Position numbers and translations under genes: made by a program. From Propioniferax innocua (GTDB taxonomy: Bacteria; Actinomycetota; Actinomycetes; Propionibacteriales; Propionibacteriaceae), in contig NZ_VFOR01000001.1 of NCBI RefSeq assembly GCF_006716235.1, positions 682,001 through 746,000 on the forward strand: a stretch of DNA of 64,000 bases. Reading direction: 5' to 3'. Within the stretch, counting starts at the first letter, position 1. Each line of letters begins with the position of its first letter. Under the pieces are notes generated by a model that saw only the letters and a list, made by a program, of their open reading frames with translations, ran no database searches and was not told the DNA's origin. This document shows positions 7,702-16,870 of this stretch, one piece after another.

Positions 7702-9468
7702 ATGTCGACTTCCGTAACTCTTCCGGCGCTCGGCGAGAGCGTCACCGAGGGCACCGTCTCACAGTGGCTCAAGAGCGTCGGCGACCGCGTCGAAGTCGAC
7801 GAGGCGCTCGTGGAGATCTCGACCGACAAGGTCGACACCGAAGTCCCATCCCCCGTCGCCGGAACCCTGCTGGAGATCCGGGCCAACGAGGACGACACCA
7901 TCGAGGTCGGCGAGGTCCTCGCCATCATCGGTGATGAGGGCGAGGCCCCGGCTGAAGAGGCTCCCGCCGCAGAAGCTCCGCAGGCAGAACCCGAGCAGCC
8001 GAAGGATGAGCCCGCGCAGGAGAAGCCGGCCGAGGACCAGCCGTCCTCCGGTGGCGGCACCGCTTCCGGCACCGAGGTGACGCTCCCCGCTCTCGGTGAG
8101 TCCGTGACCGAGGGCACCGTCTCGCAGTGGCTCAAGAGCGTCGGCGACAGCGTCGAGGTGGACGAGGCGCTCGTGGAGATCTCGACCGACAAGGTCGACA
8201 CCGAAGTCCCCTCCCCCGTCGCAGGAACCCTGCTGGAGATCCGGGCCAACGAGGACGACACCATCGAGGTCGGCGAGGTCCTCGCCATCGTCGGCGATGG
8301 TTCTGCGGCTCCTGCCAAGCAGGAAGCACCCAAGCAGGAGGCTCCCAAGGAAGAGGCCCCCAAGGAAGAGCCCAAGCAGGAGGCTCCTGCTCAGGAGGAG
8401 CAGGACGAGCAGGGCGTCGACGAGCCCGGTTCGAAGGCCCAGGCCGCTGCCGGCGATGAAGGTGGGCAGGCCCCGATCCCGACCCCTGAGCCGGTGGCGA
8501 AGAACGTCGTGGCTCCGCGTGCGAGCAACAGCGATGAGGGGCAGTATGTGACGCCGCTCGTCCGCAAGCTCGCCGAGCAGAAGGGTGTCGATCTCTCCTC
8601 GATCAAGGGCACCGGCGTTGGTGGCCGCATCCGCAAGCAGGATGTTCTCGACGCTGCCGCTGCTCCGGCTGCTTCACAGGCTCCCGCCGCGAAGGAGACT
8701 CCCACCGGGGCCTCGGCTCCCAAGCCGAGCCCGGAGGCCGCTGCGAAGCGTGGCACCACGGAGAAGTTGAGCCGTCTGCGCAAGACCATCGCCAAGCGTA
8801 TGACCGAGTCGCTGCAGGTTTCGGCCCAGCTGACCGCCACGGTTGAGGTGGATCTGACCCTGATCTCGCGGATCCGCAAGGTCGCGAAGGAGGACTTCAA
8901 GAAGCGCAACGGCGTATCGCTGTCCTACCTGCCGTTCATCACGAAGGCAGCCGTCGAGGCCCTGCAGCAGTTCCCGAAGGTCAACGCGACCATCGACACC
9001 GACGCCGGTACCGCCACCTACAGCGATGCCGAGCACATCGGCATCGCCGTGGACACCGAGCGTGGCCTGCTGGTCCCTGTGATCAAGAACGCCGGCGATC
9101 TCAACGTCGGTGGTCTGGCTCGCCAGATCGGTGATGTGGCTGCACGTACCCGCAAGGGTGACCTCTCACCGGACGACCTGACCGGCGGCACGTTCACCAT
9201 CACCAACTACGGTTCGGGTGGCACGCTGTTCGACACACCGATCATCAACCAGCCCCAGGTGGCGATCCTGGGGACCGGCGCGCTGGTGAAGCGTCCGATG
9301 GTGATGACCGATACCAACCTCGGCGAAACCATCGCGGTGCGCGACATGATGTACCTGTCGCTCACCTACGACCACCGTTTGGTCGATGGCGCCGACGCTG
9401 CTCGATTCCTCAGCGCCGTCAAGGAGCGCCTGGAGGAGGGAGACTTCGGAGCCGAGTTCGGTCTCTGA
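7702..9468 (+). CDS. sucB: dihydrolipoamide acyltransferase E2 with two lipoyl domains (2-oxoglutarate dehydrogenase type)
   Basis: 588 residues. TGAGGAG sits 8 nt before the ATG at 7702; the in-frame codons upstream are not needed. Order: lipoyl domain 1 (about 1-78, lipoyl Lys43 in STDKVDTE), an Ala/Glu/Pro linker, lipoyl domain 2 (about 124-200), a linker of repeated KQEAPKEEAP units, a peripheral-subunit-binding domain (about 282-318, VTPLVRKLAEQKG), and the acyltransferase core (about 355-588) with catalytic His558 and Asp562 in YDHRLVDGAD. It carries succinyl or acetyl groups from E1 to CoA. Actinobacterial E2s can serve both pyruvate and 2-oxoglutarate complexes, so the exact substrate is inferred. 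Confidence 0.92.
   Translation: MSTSVTLPALGESVTEGTVSQWLKSVGDRVEVDEALVEISTDKVDTEVPSPVAGTLLEIRANEDDTIEVGEVLAIIGDEGEAPAEEAPAAEAPQAEPEQPKDEPAQEKPAEDQPSSGGGTASGTEVTLPALGESVTEGTVSQWLKSVGDSVEVDEALVEISTDKVDTEVPSPVAGTLLEIRANEDDTIEVGEVLAIVGDGSAAPAKQEAPKQEAPKEEAPKEEPKQEAPAQEEQDEQGVDEPGSKAQAAAGDEGGQAPIPTPEPVAKNVVAPRASNSDEGQYVTPLVRKLAEQKGVDLSSIKGTGVGGRIRKQDVLDAAAAPAASQAPAAKETPTGASAPKPSPEAAAKRGTTEKLSRLRKTIAKRMTESLQVSAQLTATVEVDLTLISRIRKVAKEDFKKRNGVSLSYLPFITKAAVEALQQFPKVNATIDTDAGTATYSDAEHIGIAVDTERGLLVPVIKNAGDLNVGGLARQIGDVAARTRKGDLSPDDLTGGTFTITNYGSGGTLFDTPIINQPQVAILGTGALVKRPMVMTDTNLGETIAVRDMMYLSLTYDHRLVDGADAARFLSAVKERLEEGDFGAEFGL
7798..7926 (+). repeat. direct repeat copy 1, lipoyl domain coding
   Basis: This 129-bp segment of the first lipoyl domain matches 8161-8289 in the second at all but two positions, including synonymous sites. 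The register is 363 bp (121 codons). Confidence 0.9.
8161..8289 (+). repeat. direct repeat copy 2, lipoyl domain coding
   Basis: Second copy of the 129-bp near-identical segment. The flanking parts of the two lipoyl domains differ at more synonymous sites, so the identity is concentrated in this core. Confidence 0.9.
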
Positions 9469-9501
9469 GTCCCCGGCTGCGCTGAACCCCGGCTGACAGT
9501 C

Positions 9502-9538
9502 AACGGCCGCACATCACCTCTGGTGGTGTGCGGCCGTT
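9502..9538. terminator. bidirectional hairpin terminator after sucB
   Basis: AACGGCCGCACATCACC pairs with GGTGGTGTGCGGCCGTT across a 3-nt loop, with a single G-U-type wobble in 17 pairs. It is followed on the plus strand by TTGTCGTCTTCT. It sits 34 bp after the sucB stop and also covers the last codons of the converging gene, so it could end both transcripts. Confidence 0.75.
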
Positions 9539-10578
9539 GTCGTCTTCTGCGGTCTCACTGGAAGTCTGTGCACCGACAACGGTGCGTGCGTTTCCACTGT
9601 GTTCAATCTGGCGGGGCACACACCACAGTGACGCATCGAGCCGGCCCATCCCCGTTGCTGGAGCATGGCGGCGACGATGGACGCCGTGCCGCAGGGGTCG
9701 CCCACCACGTCCATCCAGCTGAAGTGCAGGGTCTCGACGCCCATCGCCGCCCGCAGGTTGTCTATGCGTGTGTCGAGGTGGACACGGTCCCGGTGATACC
9801 CCCAGCCATCGAACTCGATCGCAAGAGCCTGATCGCTGTACCAACCATCCGCCGCACGCGGCCCGACGATCACCTGCCGTTGAGGAGTGGGCAATCGATG
9901 CGGCCGCTCCACCCGACTCACGTACCGGTGTTCGAGCGCCGAATGGACTCCCTGCGCCGCGTCCGAGACGAGCGCCCGTAGAAGTTTCCGGCGCCCGTGA
10001 CGAGCACGCCCCTCCAACAGTGCGAGAAGCCGCGCTGGGTCAATCTGCCGCTCTTGGAGCAGCCGCGTCATCAGGCCGATGACATCCAACTCGGGCAGGC
10101 CGTCACACACATCGAGAGCCGCATCGTGTCGGTCGACCAACCGTCGAACCTGCGTACTGCGCGTAAGCCGATTCGCGCAGTCGCGCCGGAACCACCATCG
10201 CATCGTCGGATCGTTCGGAGGAGCGCTGCGACGTACATGCGCCGGGGTCCACACGGTGATCACTCTGTCGGCACCGCTGGGCATCGATGGCACGATGCTG
10301 TCGATGCCATGCAGGATCAGCGCGTGCCAGCCCCCGACCGCTGAGCCTGATCCGCCGATGACTGCACCGGCCCGGGCCCATGTCCCAAGCGTCGGTGCGT
10401 GAACGGCGTAGAGCCCTCTCCCCACGTGCCGCAGGGTGCCATCGGCAACCATCCGTGAACGCACGCGTCTGGTGAGACCTTCCGCATCAAGTTCATCGTG
10501 GGTCACCAGACCGTGGCGGGCCATCGCTCGGTGTCTCAAGGCTGGTGAAAGCATCCGTCGCATCTGCATGCCCCGCAT
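9514..10578 (-). CDS. AbiEi-like winged-helix protein with C-terminal Vsr/DUF559-like nuclease-type domain
   Basis: About 354 residues from the ATG at 10578; ATGs at 10569, 10563 and 10554 are alternatives. The N-terminus (HGLVTHDELDAEG to GLYAV, about 20-55) resembles the AbiEi antitoxin winged helix found in many actinobacterial proteins. The C-terminus (about 235-320) has WYSDQALAIEFDGWGYH followed by an Arg/Asn-containing helix and LHFSWMDVV, the D...E-x-D layout of Vsr/DUF559 PD-(D/E)XK folds. No AbiEii toxin partner is adjacent. The gene sits alone between sucB and lipB and ends inside the sucB terminator hairpin. Whether it is a regulator, orphan antitoxin or nuclease is open. Confidence 0.75.
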   Translation of the reverse strand: MRGMQMRRMLSPALRHRAMARHGLVTHDELDAEGLTRRVRSRMVADGTLRHVGRGLYAVHAPTLGTWARAGAVIGGSGSAVGGWHALILHGIDSIVPSMPSGADRVITVWTPAHVRRSAPPNDPTMRWWFRRDCANRLTRSTQVRRLVDRHDAALDVCDGLPELDVIGLMTRLLQERQIDPARLLALLEGRARHGRRKLLRALVSDAAQGVHSALEHRYVSRVERPHRLPTPQRQVIVGPRAADGWYSDQALAIEFDGWGYHRDRVHLDTRIDNLRAAMGVETLHFSWMDVVGDPCGTASIVAAMLQQRGWAGSMRHCGVCPARLNTVETHAPLSVHRLPVRPQKTTTAAHHQR

Positions 10579-10787
10579 GATGGATGGGTCCTGCACTTTT
10601 CGAACCGCTGCATGAGGCCCCTGTGGACGCAGCTCGAGGACGGCTCCAAGCTGTGGACGTTCTTCCCGAAGCCGCCCCCACCACACAGTGGAAGCGCAGG
10701 CACCAACATCGGTGCTCAGGTTTCCACAGCAAAGCTGTCGTCCACGTCAAGGCGAACAGCCCTCCATCGCCATCTGAGCGGCAGGAG

Positions 10788-10793
10788 TACAGT
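10788..10793 (+). promoter_or_regulatory. -10 element TACAGT, leaderless lipB
   Basis: TACAGT is followed by 7 nt and the ATG at 10801. The 222-bp gap back to 10578 holds no other gene; it is the divergent promoter region of lipB and the AbiEi-like gene. Confidence 0.45.
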
Positions 10794-10800
10794 GCGCTCC

Positions 10801-11436
10801 ATGGCCCTGGAGTGCATGCGACGCGAGAACGAACAGATCGATTATGTGGAGGCATGGGAGCTGCAACGTTCGATCCATGCCGACGTGGTCGCTCAGAGGC
10901 GTCCGGCCACCGCGATCTTCCTGCAGCATCCGGCCACCTACACCGCTGGCAAGCGCACCGAGCCCCACGAACGCCCCACTGACGGAACCCCGGTGGTGGA
11001 TGTCGACCGTGGCGGAAAGATCACCTGGCACGGTCCCGGGCAGCTCGTTGTGTACCCCATCGTGACGCTGCCCAACAAGGTCGGCGTCGTCGATTACGTC
11101 CGTCACATGGAGCAGGCGATGATCGACACCCTCGCCGAGTACGGCGTCGAGGCCGACCGCGTCGAGGGACGATCCGGCGCATGGCTCCCGGCCGACGGCG
11201 CCAAACCAGAGCGCAAGATCGGCGCGATCGGCATCCGCGTTTCGCACAACACGACCCTGCATGGAATCTCGCTCAACCTGGACAGCGATCTCACTGGTTT
11301 TGGCGGCATCGTCCCCTGTGGCATCGCCGACGCCGGTGTCGGGCGGTTGTGTGACGAGATCGACCAATGCCCCTCGATGACCGAGTTCGCCGACGTGTTC
11401 GAACGCCACCTGCGCAGCCAGCTCTCCTACGCCTGA
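10801..11436 (+). CDS. lipB: lipoyl(octanoyl) transferase
   Basis: 211 residues from the ATG at 10801. It transfers octanoyl groups from acyl carrier protein to the lipoyl-domain lysine, the first step of protein lipoylation. The thioester-forming Cys173 in GIVPCGIADAGVGRL and the partner Lys139 in ERKIGAIGIRV are present, as is the DRGGKITWHGPGQLVVYP signature. A GTG at 10792 is an alternative start, but the -10 TACAGT overlapping it favours 10801. lipA follows about 1.9 kb downstream on the same strand after an ABC transporter pair. Confidence 0.95.
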   Translation: MALECMRRENEQIDYVEAWELQRSIHADVVAQRRPATAIFLQHPATYTAGKRTEPHERPTDGTPVVDVDRGGKITWHGPGQLVVYPIVTLPNKVGVVDYVRHMEQAMIDTLAEYGVEADRVEGRSGAWLPADGAKPERKIGAIGIRVSHNTTLHGISLNLDSDLTGFGGIVPCGIADAGVGRLCDEIDQCPSMTEFADVFERHLRSQLSYA

Positions 11437-11519
11437 GCACCGAATCACCGACTCACGGCCGACCCCCGATGGCCTGCGGGCCGATGGGTCGATGACCCCT
11501 GTGGTGTCATGCTCGATGC

Positions 11520-12509
11520 ATGCTTCCGGAGATGGCCGTCGAGGTGGACCAACTCAACAAGTCCTTCACCACCTGGTGGGGGCGCACCACCCCCTCCCTC
11601 ATCAGCATCGACCTCCACGTGCGACGCGGCACCGTTCATGGCTTCCTCGGCCCGAACGGGGCCGGCAAGTCCACGACGATCCGGGCTCTCATGGGCCTGA
11701 CTCGGTGCAACGGGCGCATGCGTGTGTTCGGCCACGAGGTGCCAGAACATCTCCCGCGTGTCATCCATCGTGTGGGGGCCATCGTCGAACGCCCTCGGTT
11801 CCCGACCGAGTTCTCCGGGTACCGCAACCTCCGCCATCTGGCCGGTTCGCTGGGGCTGCCTAACCGTGAGATCGGCCGTGTACTGGACATCTGTGACCTC
11901 AACAGCGCCGCCCACATCCGCTACGGGGCGTATTCGTTGGGTATGAAGCAGCGTCTCGCCATCGCTGCGGCCCTGCTCACCGAGCCGGATCTGATCATCC
12001 TCGACGAACCGACCAACGGCCTGGACCCCCAGGGCATCCGCCACATGCGCCAGCTCACCCGTCGTTTGGCCGATGAGGGTCGCACGGTGTTGATCTCGAC
12101 GCACCTGCTGGCAGAGGTGGAGCAGATCGCCGACGACATCACCATCGTCAATGGTGGACGCACGGTCGCCGCCGGAAGCCTCGACGCATTCGCCGGTGGC
12201 CGTCAACGGTGGCGGCTGACGCTCGCCGCCCACGAGGCGTCAGCATCGGTGGCGCAGCAGACCCTCCAGCAACGCGGATGGCAGGTGGTCCCTGAAGGCG
12301 GCGCGCTCATCGTGTTGGGCGACGAACCCGGGTACGCCATCACCCAGACCCTCACCGCCGCCGGGCTGTGGGTCGAGTCGCTCACCCCTGTCAGCACCGG
12401 CCTGGAGGAGACGTTCCTGCAACTCACCGCACCGGGTGTCCGCCCCGGTGAACTTCCTCCGACACCGATCACCAGCAGCACCAACCCACATCACGGGAGC
12501 CTTCGATGA
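11520..12509 (+). CDS. ABC transporter ATP-binding protein (exporter type)
   Basis: 329 residues. The ATPase has Walker A GPNGAGKSTT, an SLGMKQRLAIAAALL signature region, Walker B LIILDEPTNGLDPQG and the switch His in STHLLAE. The last ~110 residues are a C-terminal extension as in drug/lantibiotic exporter ATPases of the CcmA/BcrA type. It overlaps the following permease by 4 bp (ATGA), so the pair forms one transporter. An alternative start is the ATG at 11532. The substrate is unknown. Confidence 0.88.
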   Translation: MLPEMAVEVDQLNKSFTTWWGRTTPSLISIDLHVRRGTVHGFLGPNGAGKSTTIRALMGLTRCNGRMRVFGHEVPEHLPRVIHRVGAIVERPRFPTEFSGYRNLRHLAGSLGLPNREIGRVLDICDLNSAAHIRYGAYSLGMKQRLAIAAALLTEPDLIILDEPTNGLDPQGIRHMRQLTRRLADEGRTVLISTHLLAEVEQIADDITIVNGGRTVAAGSLDAFAGGRQRWRLTLAAHEASASVAQQTLQQRGWQVVPEGGALIVLGDEPGYAITQTLTAAGLWVESLTPVSTGLEETFLQLTAPGVRPGELPPTPITSSTNPHHGSLR

Positions 12510-13258
12510 CCACCGCGTCGCCCCATCCGTCGTTCCTTCGCCTGTTTCGCGCCGAGCTCGACAGACACGCACGTCGCCGCAGTACATGGGTCGGCGCCCT
12601 CATCATGTTGGCGCTCTGCATGGTCGCTCGCTTCGACGGCTACACCGATGCGTTCGACCACCTGCTGATCTGCACCACCTTCGGCGCGATGTGGGGGTAC
12701 CTGACCGCCGTCGCCAACGTCGGGGGCGACATCCGCTCCGGTGCCCTGGGGACGTGGCTGACCTTCCACCCACGGCGTCAGCGTGTGTGGTGGGCCCGCC
12801 TGCTGGCCATCATCGTCACCACGGCCATCGGTGTCCTGGCGACCATCCTCCTGATCACGTCCACCCATCTCCCCGCTGTCGTGACATCGACGGGGCACGG
12901 CCTGGGGTGGCTGTTCCTGGTGGCGCTGCTGACTCCGGTGTGCGCGGCCGTCATGGGCGCCGCCACGGCCGCGCTGTGTGGTTCGACGCTCTCCGCGCTC
13001 GGTGTCGCAGCCGGCTACCTGACGCTGCTGTTCGTCTCCAACATCCTGATTCCGGGCCTGTCGAGCACGTGGGGGCCCATCGCGCCGATCGGGGACCTGT
13101 TCGACGGGATCAACAACTACAACAGCTACTCGAGGGGACACCCAGACAGCGGCACCAGCTATGACCTGCCGTTCTGGGCCATGATCCGGCTGCTGATCTG
13201 GACCCTCGCCATCGGCACGGTCGGCACTCTGCGCTGGTCCCGTCGCGACGTCGACTGA
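12506..13258 (+). CDS. ABC transporter permease
   Basis: 250 residues with about six hydrophobic helices and no ATPase motifs. The N-terminal FRAELDRHARRRSTW is cytosolic, as in ABC-2 type permeases. It partners the ATPase encoded immediately upstream with a 4-bp overlap. The pair separates lipB from lipA, but nothing in the protein links it to lipoate. Confidence 0.82.
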   Translation: MTTASPHPSFLRLFRAELDRHARRRSTWVGALIMLALCMVARFDGYTDAFDHLLICTTFGAMWGYLTAVANVGGDIRSGALGTWLTFHPRRQRVWWARLLAIIVTTAIGVLATILLITSTHLPAVVTSTGHGLGWLFLVALLTPVCAAVMGAATAALCGSTLSALGVAAGYLTLLFVSNILIPGLSSTWGPIAPIGDLFDGINNYNSYSRGHPDSGTSYDLPFWAMIRLLIWTLAIGTVGTLRWSRRDVD

Positions 13259-13286
13259 CCCGCTCGAAAACCCCAGCTCCGCGCGC

Positions 13287-13292
13287 TAGAAT
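13287..13292 (+). promoter_or_regulatory. -10 element TAGAAT, leaderless lipA
   Basis: TAGAAT is followed by 8 nt and the ATG at 13301, with GCGCG stretches on both sides of the hexamer and no Shine-Dalgarno. Confidence 0.5.
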
Positions 13293-13300
13293 CGCGCGAT

Positions 13301-14230
13301 ATGACGTTGACTCCCGAAGGCCGCAAGCTCCTGCGCGTCGAGGCACGCAATCAGGAGACCCCGATCGAGAAGAAGCCCTCGTGGATCCGTACGAAGGCGA
13401 AGATGGGCCCGGAGTACCGCGAGCTCTCGAATCTTGTGAAGGACGAGGGCCTGCACACGGTGTGTCAGGAGGCCGGCTGCCCCAATATCTTCGAATGTTG
13501 GGAGGATCGGGAGGCCACCTTCCTCATCGGCGGCGAGTTCTGCACCCGGCGTTGTGATTTCTGCCAGATCGAGTCGATGAAGCCCACCGAGTACGACACC
13601 GGTGAGCCCCAGCGTGTTGCCGAGTCGGTCCAGACGATGGGGTTGAAGTACGCCACGATCACCGGCGTCTGCCGCGACGATCAGCCCGACCTCGGCGCGT
13701 GGCTGTATGCCGAGACCATCCGCAAGGTCCATGAGGTCAACCCCGGCGTCGGCGTCGAGATGCTCGCCCCCGACTTCAACGGTCGCCCCGAGCTGCTCGG
13801 TCAGCTGTTCGAGGCGCGCCCGGAGGTGTTCGCCCATAACGTCGAGACCGTGCCGCGCATCTTCAAGCGCATCCGTCCCGGTTTCCGTTACGAGCGTTCG
13901 CTCGATGTTCTGACGCAGTCCCGCGACGCCGGCCTGGTCACCAAGAGCAACCTGATCCTCGGCATGGGTGAGACCCGCGAGGAGATCTCCCAGGCGTTGC
14001 AGGACCTGTATGACGCCGGGTGCGAGATCATCACGATCACGCAGTACCTTCGTCCGACCAAGCTGCACCACCCCATCGAACGATGGGTGAAGCCCGACGA
14101 GTTCGTCGAGTTGGGCAAGGAGGCAGAGGAGATCGGTTACGTGGGTGTCATGAGCGGGCCGCTGGTCCGTTCCTCGTACCGCGCCGGGCGATTGTACCGC
14201 CAGGCCATGGAGGCCAGGGAGTCGAAGTGA
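13301..14230 (+). CDS. lipA: lipoyl synthase
   Basis: 309 residues. This radical-SAM enzyme inserts two sulfurs into the protein-bound octanoyl chain. Both clusters are intact: the auxiliary cluster cysteines Cys55, Cys60 and Cys66 ([12 protein letters not shown]) and the radical-SAM Cys81, Cys85 and Cys88 (CTRRCDFC). The C-terminal SSYRAG motif, which supplies the Ser ligand, is also present. Its stop overlaps the GTG of the next gene (GTGA), an arrangement seen widely in Actinobacteria. Confidence 0.96.
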   Translation: MTLTPEGRKLLRVEARNQETPIEKKPSWIRTKAKMGPEYRELSNLVKDEGLHTVCQEAGCPNIFECWEDREATFLIGGEFCTRRCDFCQIESMKPTEYDTGEPQRVAESVQTMGLKYATITGVCRDDQPDLGAWLYAETIRKVHEVNPGVGVEMLAPDFNGRPELLGQLFEARPEVFAHNVETVPRIFKRIRPGFRYERSLDVLTQSRDAGLVTKSNLILGMGETREEISQALQDLYDAGCEIITITQYLRPTKLHHPIERWVKPDEFVELGKEAEEIGYVGVMSGPLVRSSYRAGRLYRQAMEARESK

Positions 14231-15030
14231 CCGAACAACTCTCCGAGAAGGAGAAGGCGGCCCGCCGCCGCGCCGACGGCAAGGCCCGCGTCAAGCGTCT
14301 CCAGGAGGAAGCCAAGGCGAAGCGCAGGGCGGAGAAGGAACGCAAGCGCAATTCCACCGACCCCAAGGACATGGGTCGGCTGAAGCAGATCCGCGAGGTC
14401 TACCGCCTCACCAAGGAACACGACCCGAATCTGCCGTGGCTGCTGCTCGTGGCCTTCCTCGTTCCAATCGTCGTACTCGTGACCATCGGCTTCCTCGTCG
14501 GACGCCCCATCATGGTGGGGCTGCTGGGGCTTCCTGTCGGCCTGCTGCTGACAACCATCGTCCTCACGCGACGCGCCAAGAAGGCCACCTTCCTGCGCTA
14601 TCAGGGCCAGGCCGGATCGGCCGAAGTGGCTTTGAACATGCTTCCGAAGGGCTGGACCTCGACGCCCGCCCTGACGTTCAACAAGCACAAGGACATGGTC
14701 CATCGTGCGGTCGGCCGTAGCGGGGTCGTGCTGATCGGCGAGGGTGACTCCAACCGTGTCCGCGCCATGCTCAACAGTGAGCAGCGCAAGCACGAGAAGT
14801 TCACCGACGCACCCGTCACCACCATCATCATGGGAGAGCGGAAGAACGAGGTTCCCCTCGGGCAGCTGACCTCCCACATCCAGAAGATGCCGAAGGTGCT
14901 GCAGAAGTACGAGCTCACCGAGGTGATCAGCCGGCTGCGCGCCATCGACGCCACTCGTCCGCGGATGCCGATGCCGAAGGGCCCGATGCCTTCGATGAAG
15001 GGCTCGCGGCGGGAGATGCGCGGCCGCTGA
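14227..15030 (+). CDS. DUF4191 membrane protein
   Basis: 267 residues from the GTG at 14227, which overlaps the lipA stop. An upstream in-frame extension inside lipA is not credible. The N-terminus is a highly charged, probably coiled region ([28 protein letters not shown]). It is followed by two membrane helices at about 75-95 and 97-117, then a soluble domain rich in charged residues ending in a basic GSRREMRGR tail. DUF4191 proteins habitually follow lipA in Actinobacteria; their function is unknown. Confidence 0.85.
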   Translation: MTEQLSEKEKAARRRADGKARVKRLQEEAKAKRRAEKERKRNSTDPKDMGRLKQIREVYRLTKEHDPNLPWLLLVAFLVPIVVLVTIGFLVGRPIMVGLLGLPVGLLLTTIVLTRRAKKATFLRYQGQAGSAEVALNMLPKGWTSTPALTFNKHKDMVHRAVGRSGVVLIGEGDSNRVRAMLNSEQRKHEKFTDAPVTTIIMGERKNEVPLGQLTSHIQKMPKVLQKYELTEVISRLRAIDATRPRMPMPKGPMPSMKGSRREMRGR

Positions 15031-15031
15031 C

Positions 15032-16822
15032 GTGGCCATCCTCCTCGGTGCGGAAGGCCTGCATCTCGAATATCCGACGAAGGTCGTCTTCGAGTCGGTG
15101 ACGCTCGGCCTCCAAGAGGGCCAGCGCGTCGGCATCGTCGGTCGCAATGGTGACGGCAAATCAAGCCTCATGGGCATGCTCACCGGACGGATCGAGCCGG
15201 TCGAGGGCCGCGTCACCGTGCGCAACGGTGTGCGCATCGGCGTCCTCTCCCAAAGCGATGACCTCTCCCCCGATGCCACGGTCGGCCACTCCATCGTGGG
15301 CGACGCCGCCGAGCATGAGTGGGCCGGTGATCCACGCATCCGCGATGTGATCGGCGGATTGGTCTTTGACCTGGATTGGGACGCAACCATCACCGAACTC
15401 AGCGGCGGGCAGCGGCGCAGGGTCGCCCTCGCCGCGCTGCTGGTGGGCGAGTGGGACGTGTTGGCGCTCGATGAGCCCACCAACCACCTCGACATCGAGG
15501 GCATCGCATGGCTCGCCGACCATCTGCATCGTCGTTGGGCGCACAACGCCGGCGGATTGTTGGTGATCACCCACGACCGATGGTTCCTCGACGAGGTCTG
15601 CACCGACACATGGGAGGTCCACTCGGGCATCGTCGAGCCCTTCGAGGGCGGCTATGCCGCGTATGTGCTGCAACGCGTCGAACGTGACCGCATCGCCGCC
15701 GCCACCGAGGCCAAGCGTCAGAATCTGATGCGCAAGGAACTCGCCTGGCTGCGGCGTGGCGCCCCGGCACGCACGTCGAAGCCGAAGTTCCGGGTCGAGG
15801 CGGCCAACCAACTCATCGAGGACGAGCCACCGCCGCGTGATTCGATCTCGCTGCAACGCCTCGCCGTGGCCCGTCTTGGCAAGGATGTGGTCGACCTCGA
15901 AAACGCGGGCGTGCGTTTCGGCGACACCGATGTGCTGCGCGGCGTCACCTGGCGGATCGGCCCCGGTGAACGCACTGGGATCGTGGGAGCCAACGGGGCG
16001 GGCAAGTCGACACTGCTCAGCCTGATCTGCGGGACGCTCTCCCCCACGTCAGGGCGCGTCAAGCACGGTAAGACCGTGCGGATCGGCCTGTTGGACCAGC
16101 AGTTCTCCCAACTCTCCGAGATCGCCGGCGATCGGGTCCGGGAGGTGCTGGCGCGCACTCAGGCGTCCTTCACGATCGGTGGCCGGGAGTACACCCCCGC
16201 GCAACTCCTGGAACGCCTCGGTTTCTCCCGCGCCCACCTCTCGGCGCGTGTCGGGGAGCTCTCCGGCGGGCAGAAACGTCGACTGCAACTGCTGATGATC
16301 CTGCTCGACGAACCCAATGTGTTCGTCCTGGACGAGCCGACCAATGATGTCGACGCCGACATGCTCGCCGCTCTCGAGGACCTCCTCGACTCGTGGCCGG
16401 GCACCCTCATCGTCGTCTCCCATGACCGCTATCTGCTCGAACGCGTCACCGATCAGCAGTACGCGATCCTCGATGGGACGCTGCGGCATCTCCCCGGCGG
16501 GGTCGACGAGTATCTGCGCCTGGCGAAGGAGCGCGACGCCACCCCTGCCCCGGAGCCCACTGTCCATGCCTCCGATGACGCCGCCGAGCCCACGTTGAGC
16601 GGTGCTGAGCGTCACGCCCTGACCAAGGAGGTCGCCTCGGTCGAACGGCGCATCCAGAAGTTGACCGTGCAGATGGAGAAGATCCACTCCGACATGGCCG
16701 AGCACGACCCCACCGATTACCCCGCGCTCCAGCGGTTCACCGAGGATGCTCAGGCCCTTCAAACCGAGATCGACGAGCTCGAGGAGCAGTGGCTGGAGCT
16801 GTCTGAACGACTCGACGGCTGA
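15032..16822 (+). CDS. ABC-F family ATPase (Uup/Ettrl-type)
   Basis: 596 residues with two fused ATPase domains and no membrane segments, as in ABC-F proteins that act on ribosomes. Domain 1 has Walker A GRNGDGKSSL, signature LSGGQRRRVALAALL and Walker B VLALDEPTNHLD. Domain 2 has GANGAGKSTL, LSGGQKRRLQ and VFVLDEPTNDVD. An Arg/Lys-rich linker and a C-terminal coiled coil (about 520-596) resemble Uup. It begins with GTG one base after the DUF4191 stop, so it is likely in the same transcript. Confidence 0.88.
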   Translation: MAILLGAEGLHLEYPTKVVFESVTLGLQEGQRVGIVGRNGDGKSSLMGMLTGRIEPVEGRVTVRNGVRIGVLSQSDDLSPDATVGHSIVGDAAEHEWAGDPRIRDVIGGLVFDLDWDATITELSGGQRRRVALAALLVGEWDVLALDEPTNHLDIEGIAWLADHLHRRWAHNAGGLLVITHDRWFLDEVCTDTWEVHSGIVEPFEGGYAAYVLQRVERDRIAAATEAKRQNLMRKELAWLRRGAPARTSKPKFRVEAANQLIEDEPPPRDSISLQRLAVARLGKDVVDLENAGVRFGDTDVLRGVTWRIGPGERTGIVGANGAGKSTLLSLICGTLSPTSGRVKHGKTVRIGLLDQQFSQLSEIAGDRVREVLARTQASFTIGGREYTPAQLLERLGFSRAHLSARVGELSGGQKRRLQLLMILLDEPNVFVLDEPTNDVDADMLAALEDLLDSWPGTLIVVSHDRYLLERVTDQQYAILDGTLRHLPGGVDEYLRLAKERDATPAPEPTVHASDDAAEPTLSGAERHALTKEVASVERRIQKLTVQMEKIHSDMAEHDPTDYPALQRFTEDAQALQTEIDELEEQWLELSERLDG

Positions 16823-16858
16823 CGCACAGGCACCTCACGGCCAAAAATTACCGAGAGG

Positions 16859-16864
16859 TAACGT
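16859..16864 (+). promoter_or_regulatory. -10 element TAACGT, leaderless CPBP gene
   Basis: TAACGT is followed by 6 nt and the GTG at 16871. An A-rich stretch (CCAAAAATTA) lies just upstream, unusual for this GC-rich sequence. Confidence 0.45.
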
Positions 16865-16870
16865 GGTGGT

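Noticed and set aside
8300-8420. Repeat of KQEAPKEEAP codons as a tandem-repeat locus
   Set aside because: It is a normal flexible Ala/Pro/Glu linker of E2 proteins; the units are too short and imperfect to call a separate element.
9502-9538. Hairpin as a small RNA or attachment site
   Set aside because: Its place just after sucB and before the converging stop, with a T-rich flank, is explained by a terminator.
10612-10800. 63-codon N-terminal extension of lipB
   Set aside because: LipB homologues start near the ATG at 10801, and a -10 hexamer lies 7 nt before it.
14137-15630. 497-codon minus-strand open frame over DUF4191 and ABC-F genes
   Set aside because: It spans two genuine genes on the other strand and lacks coding character.
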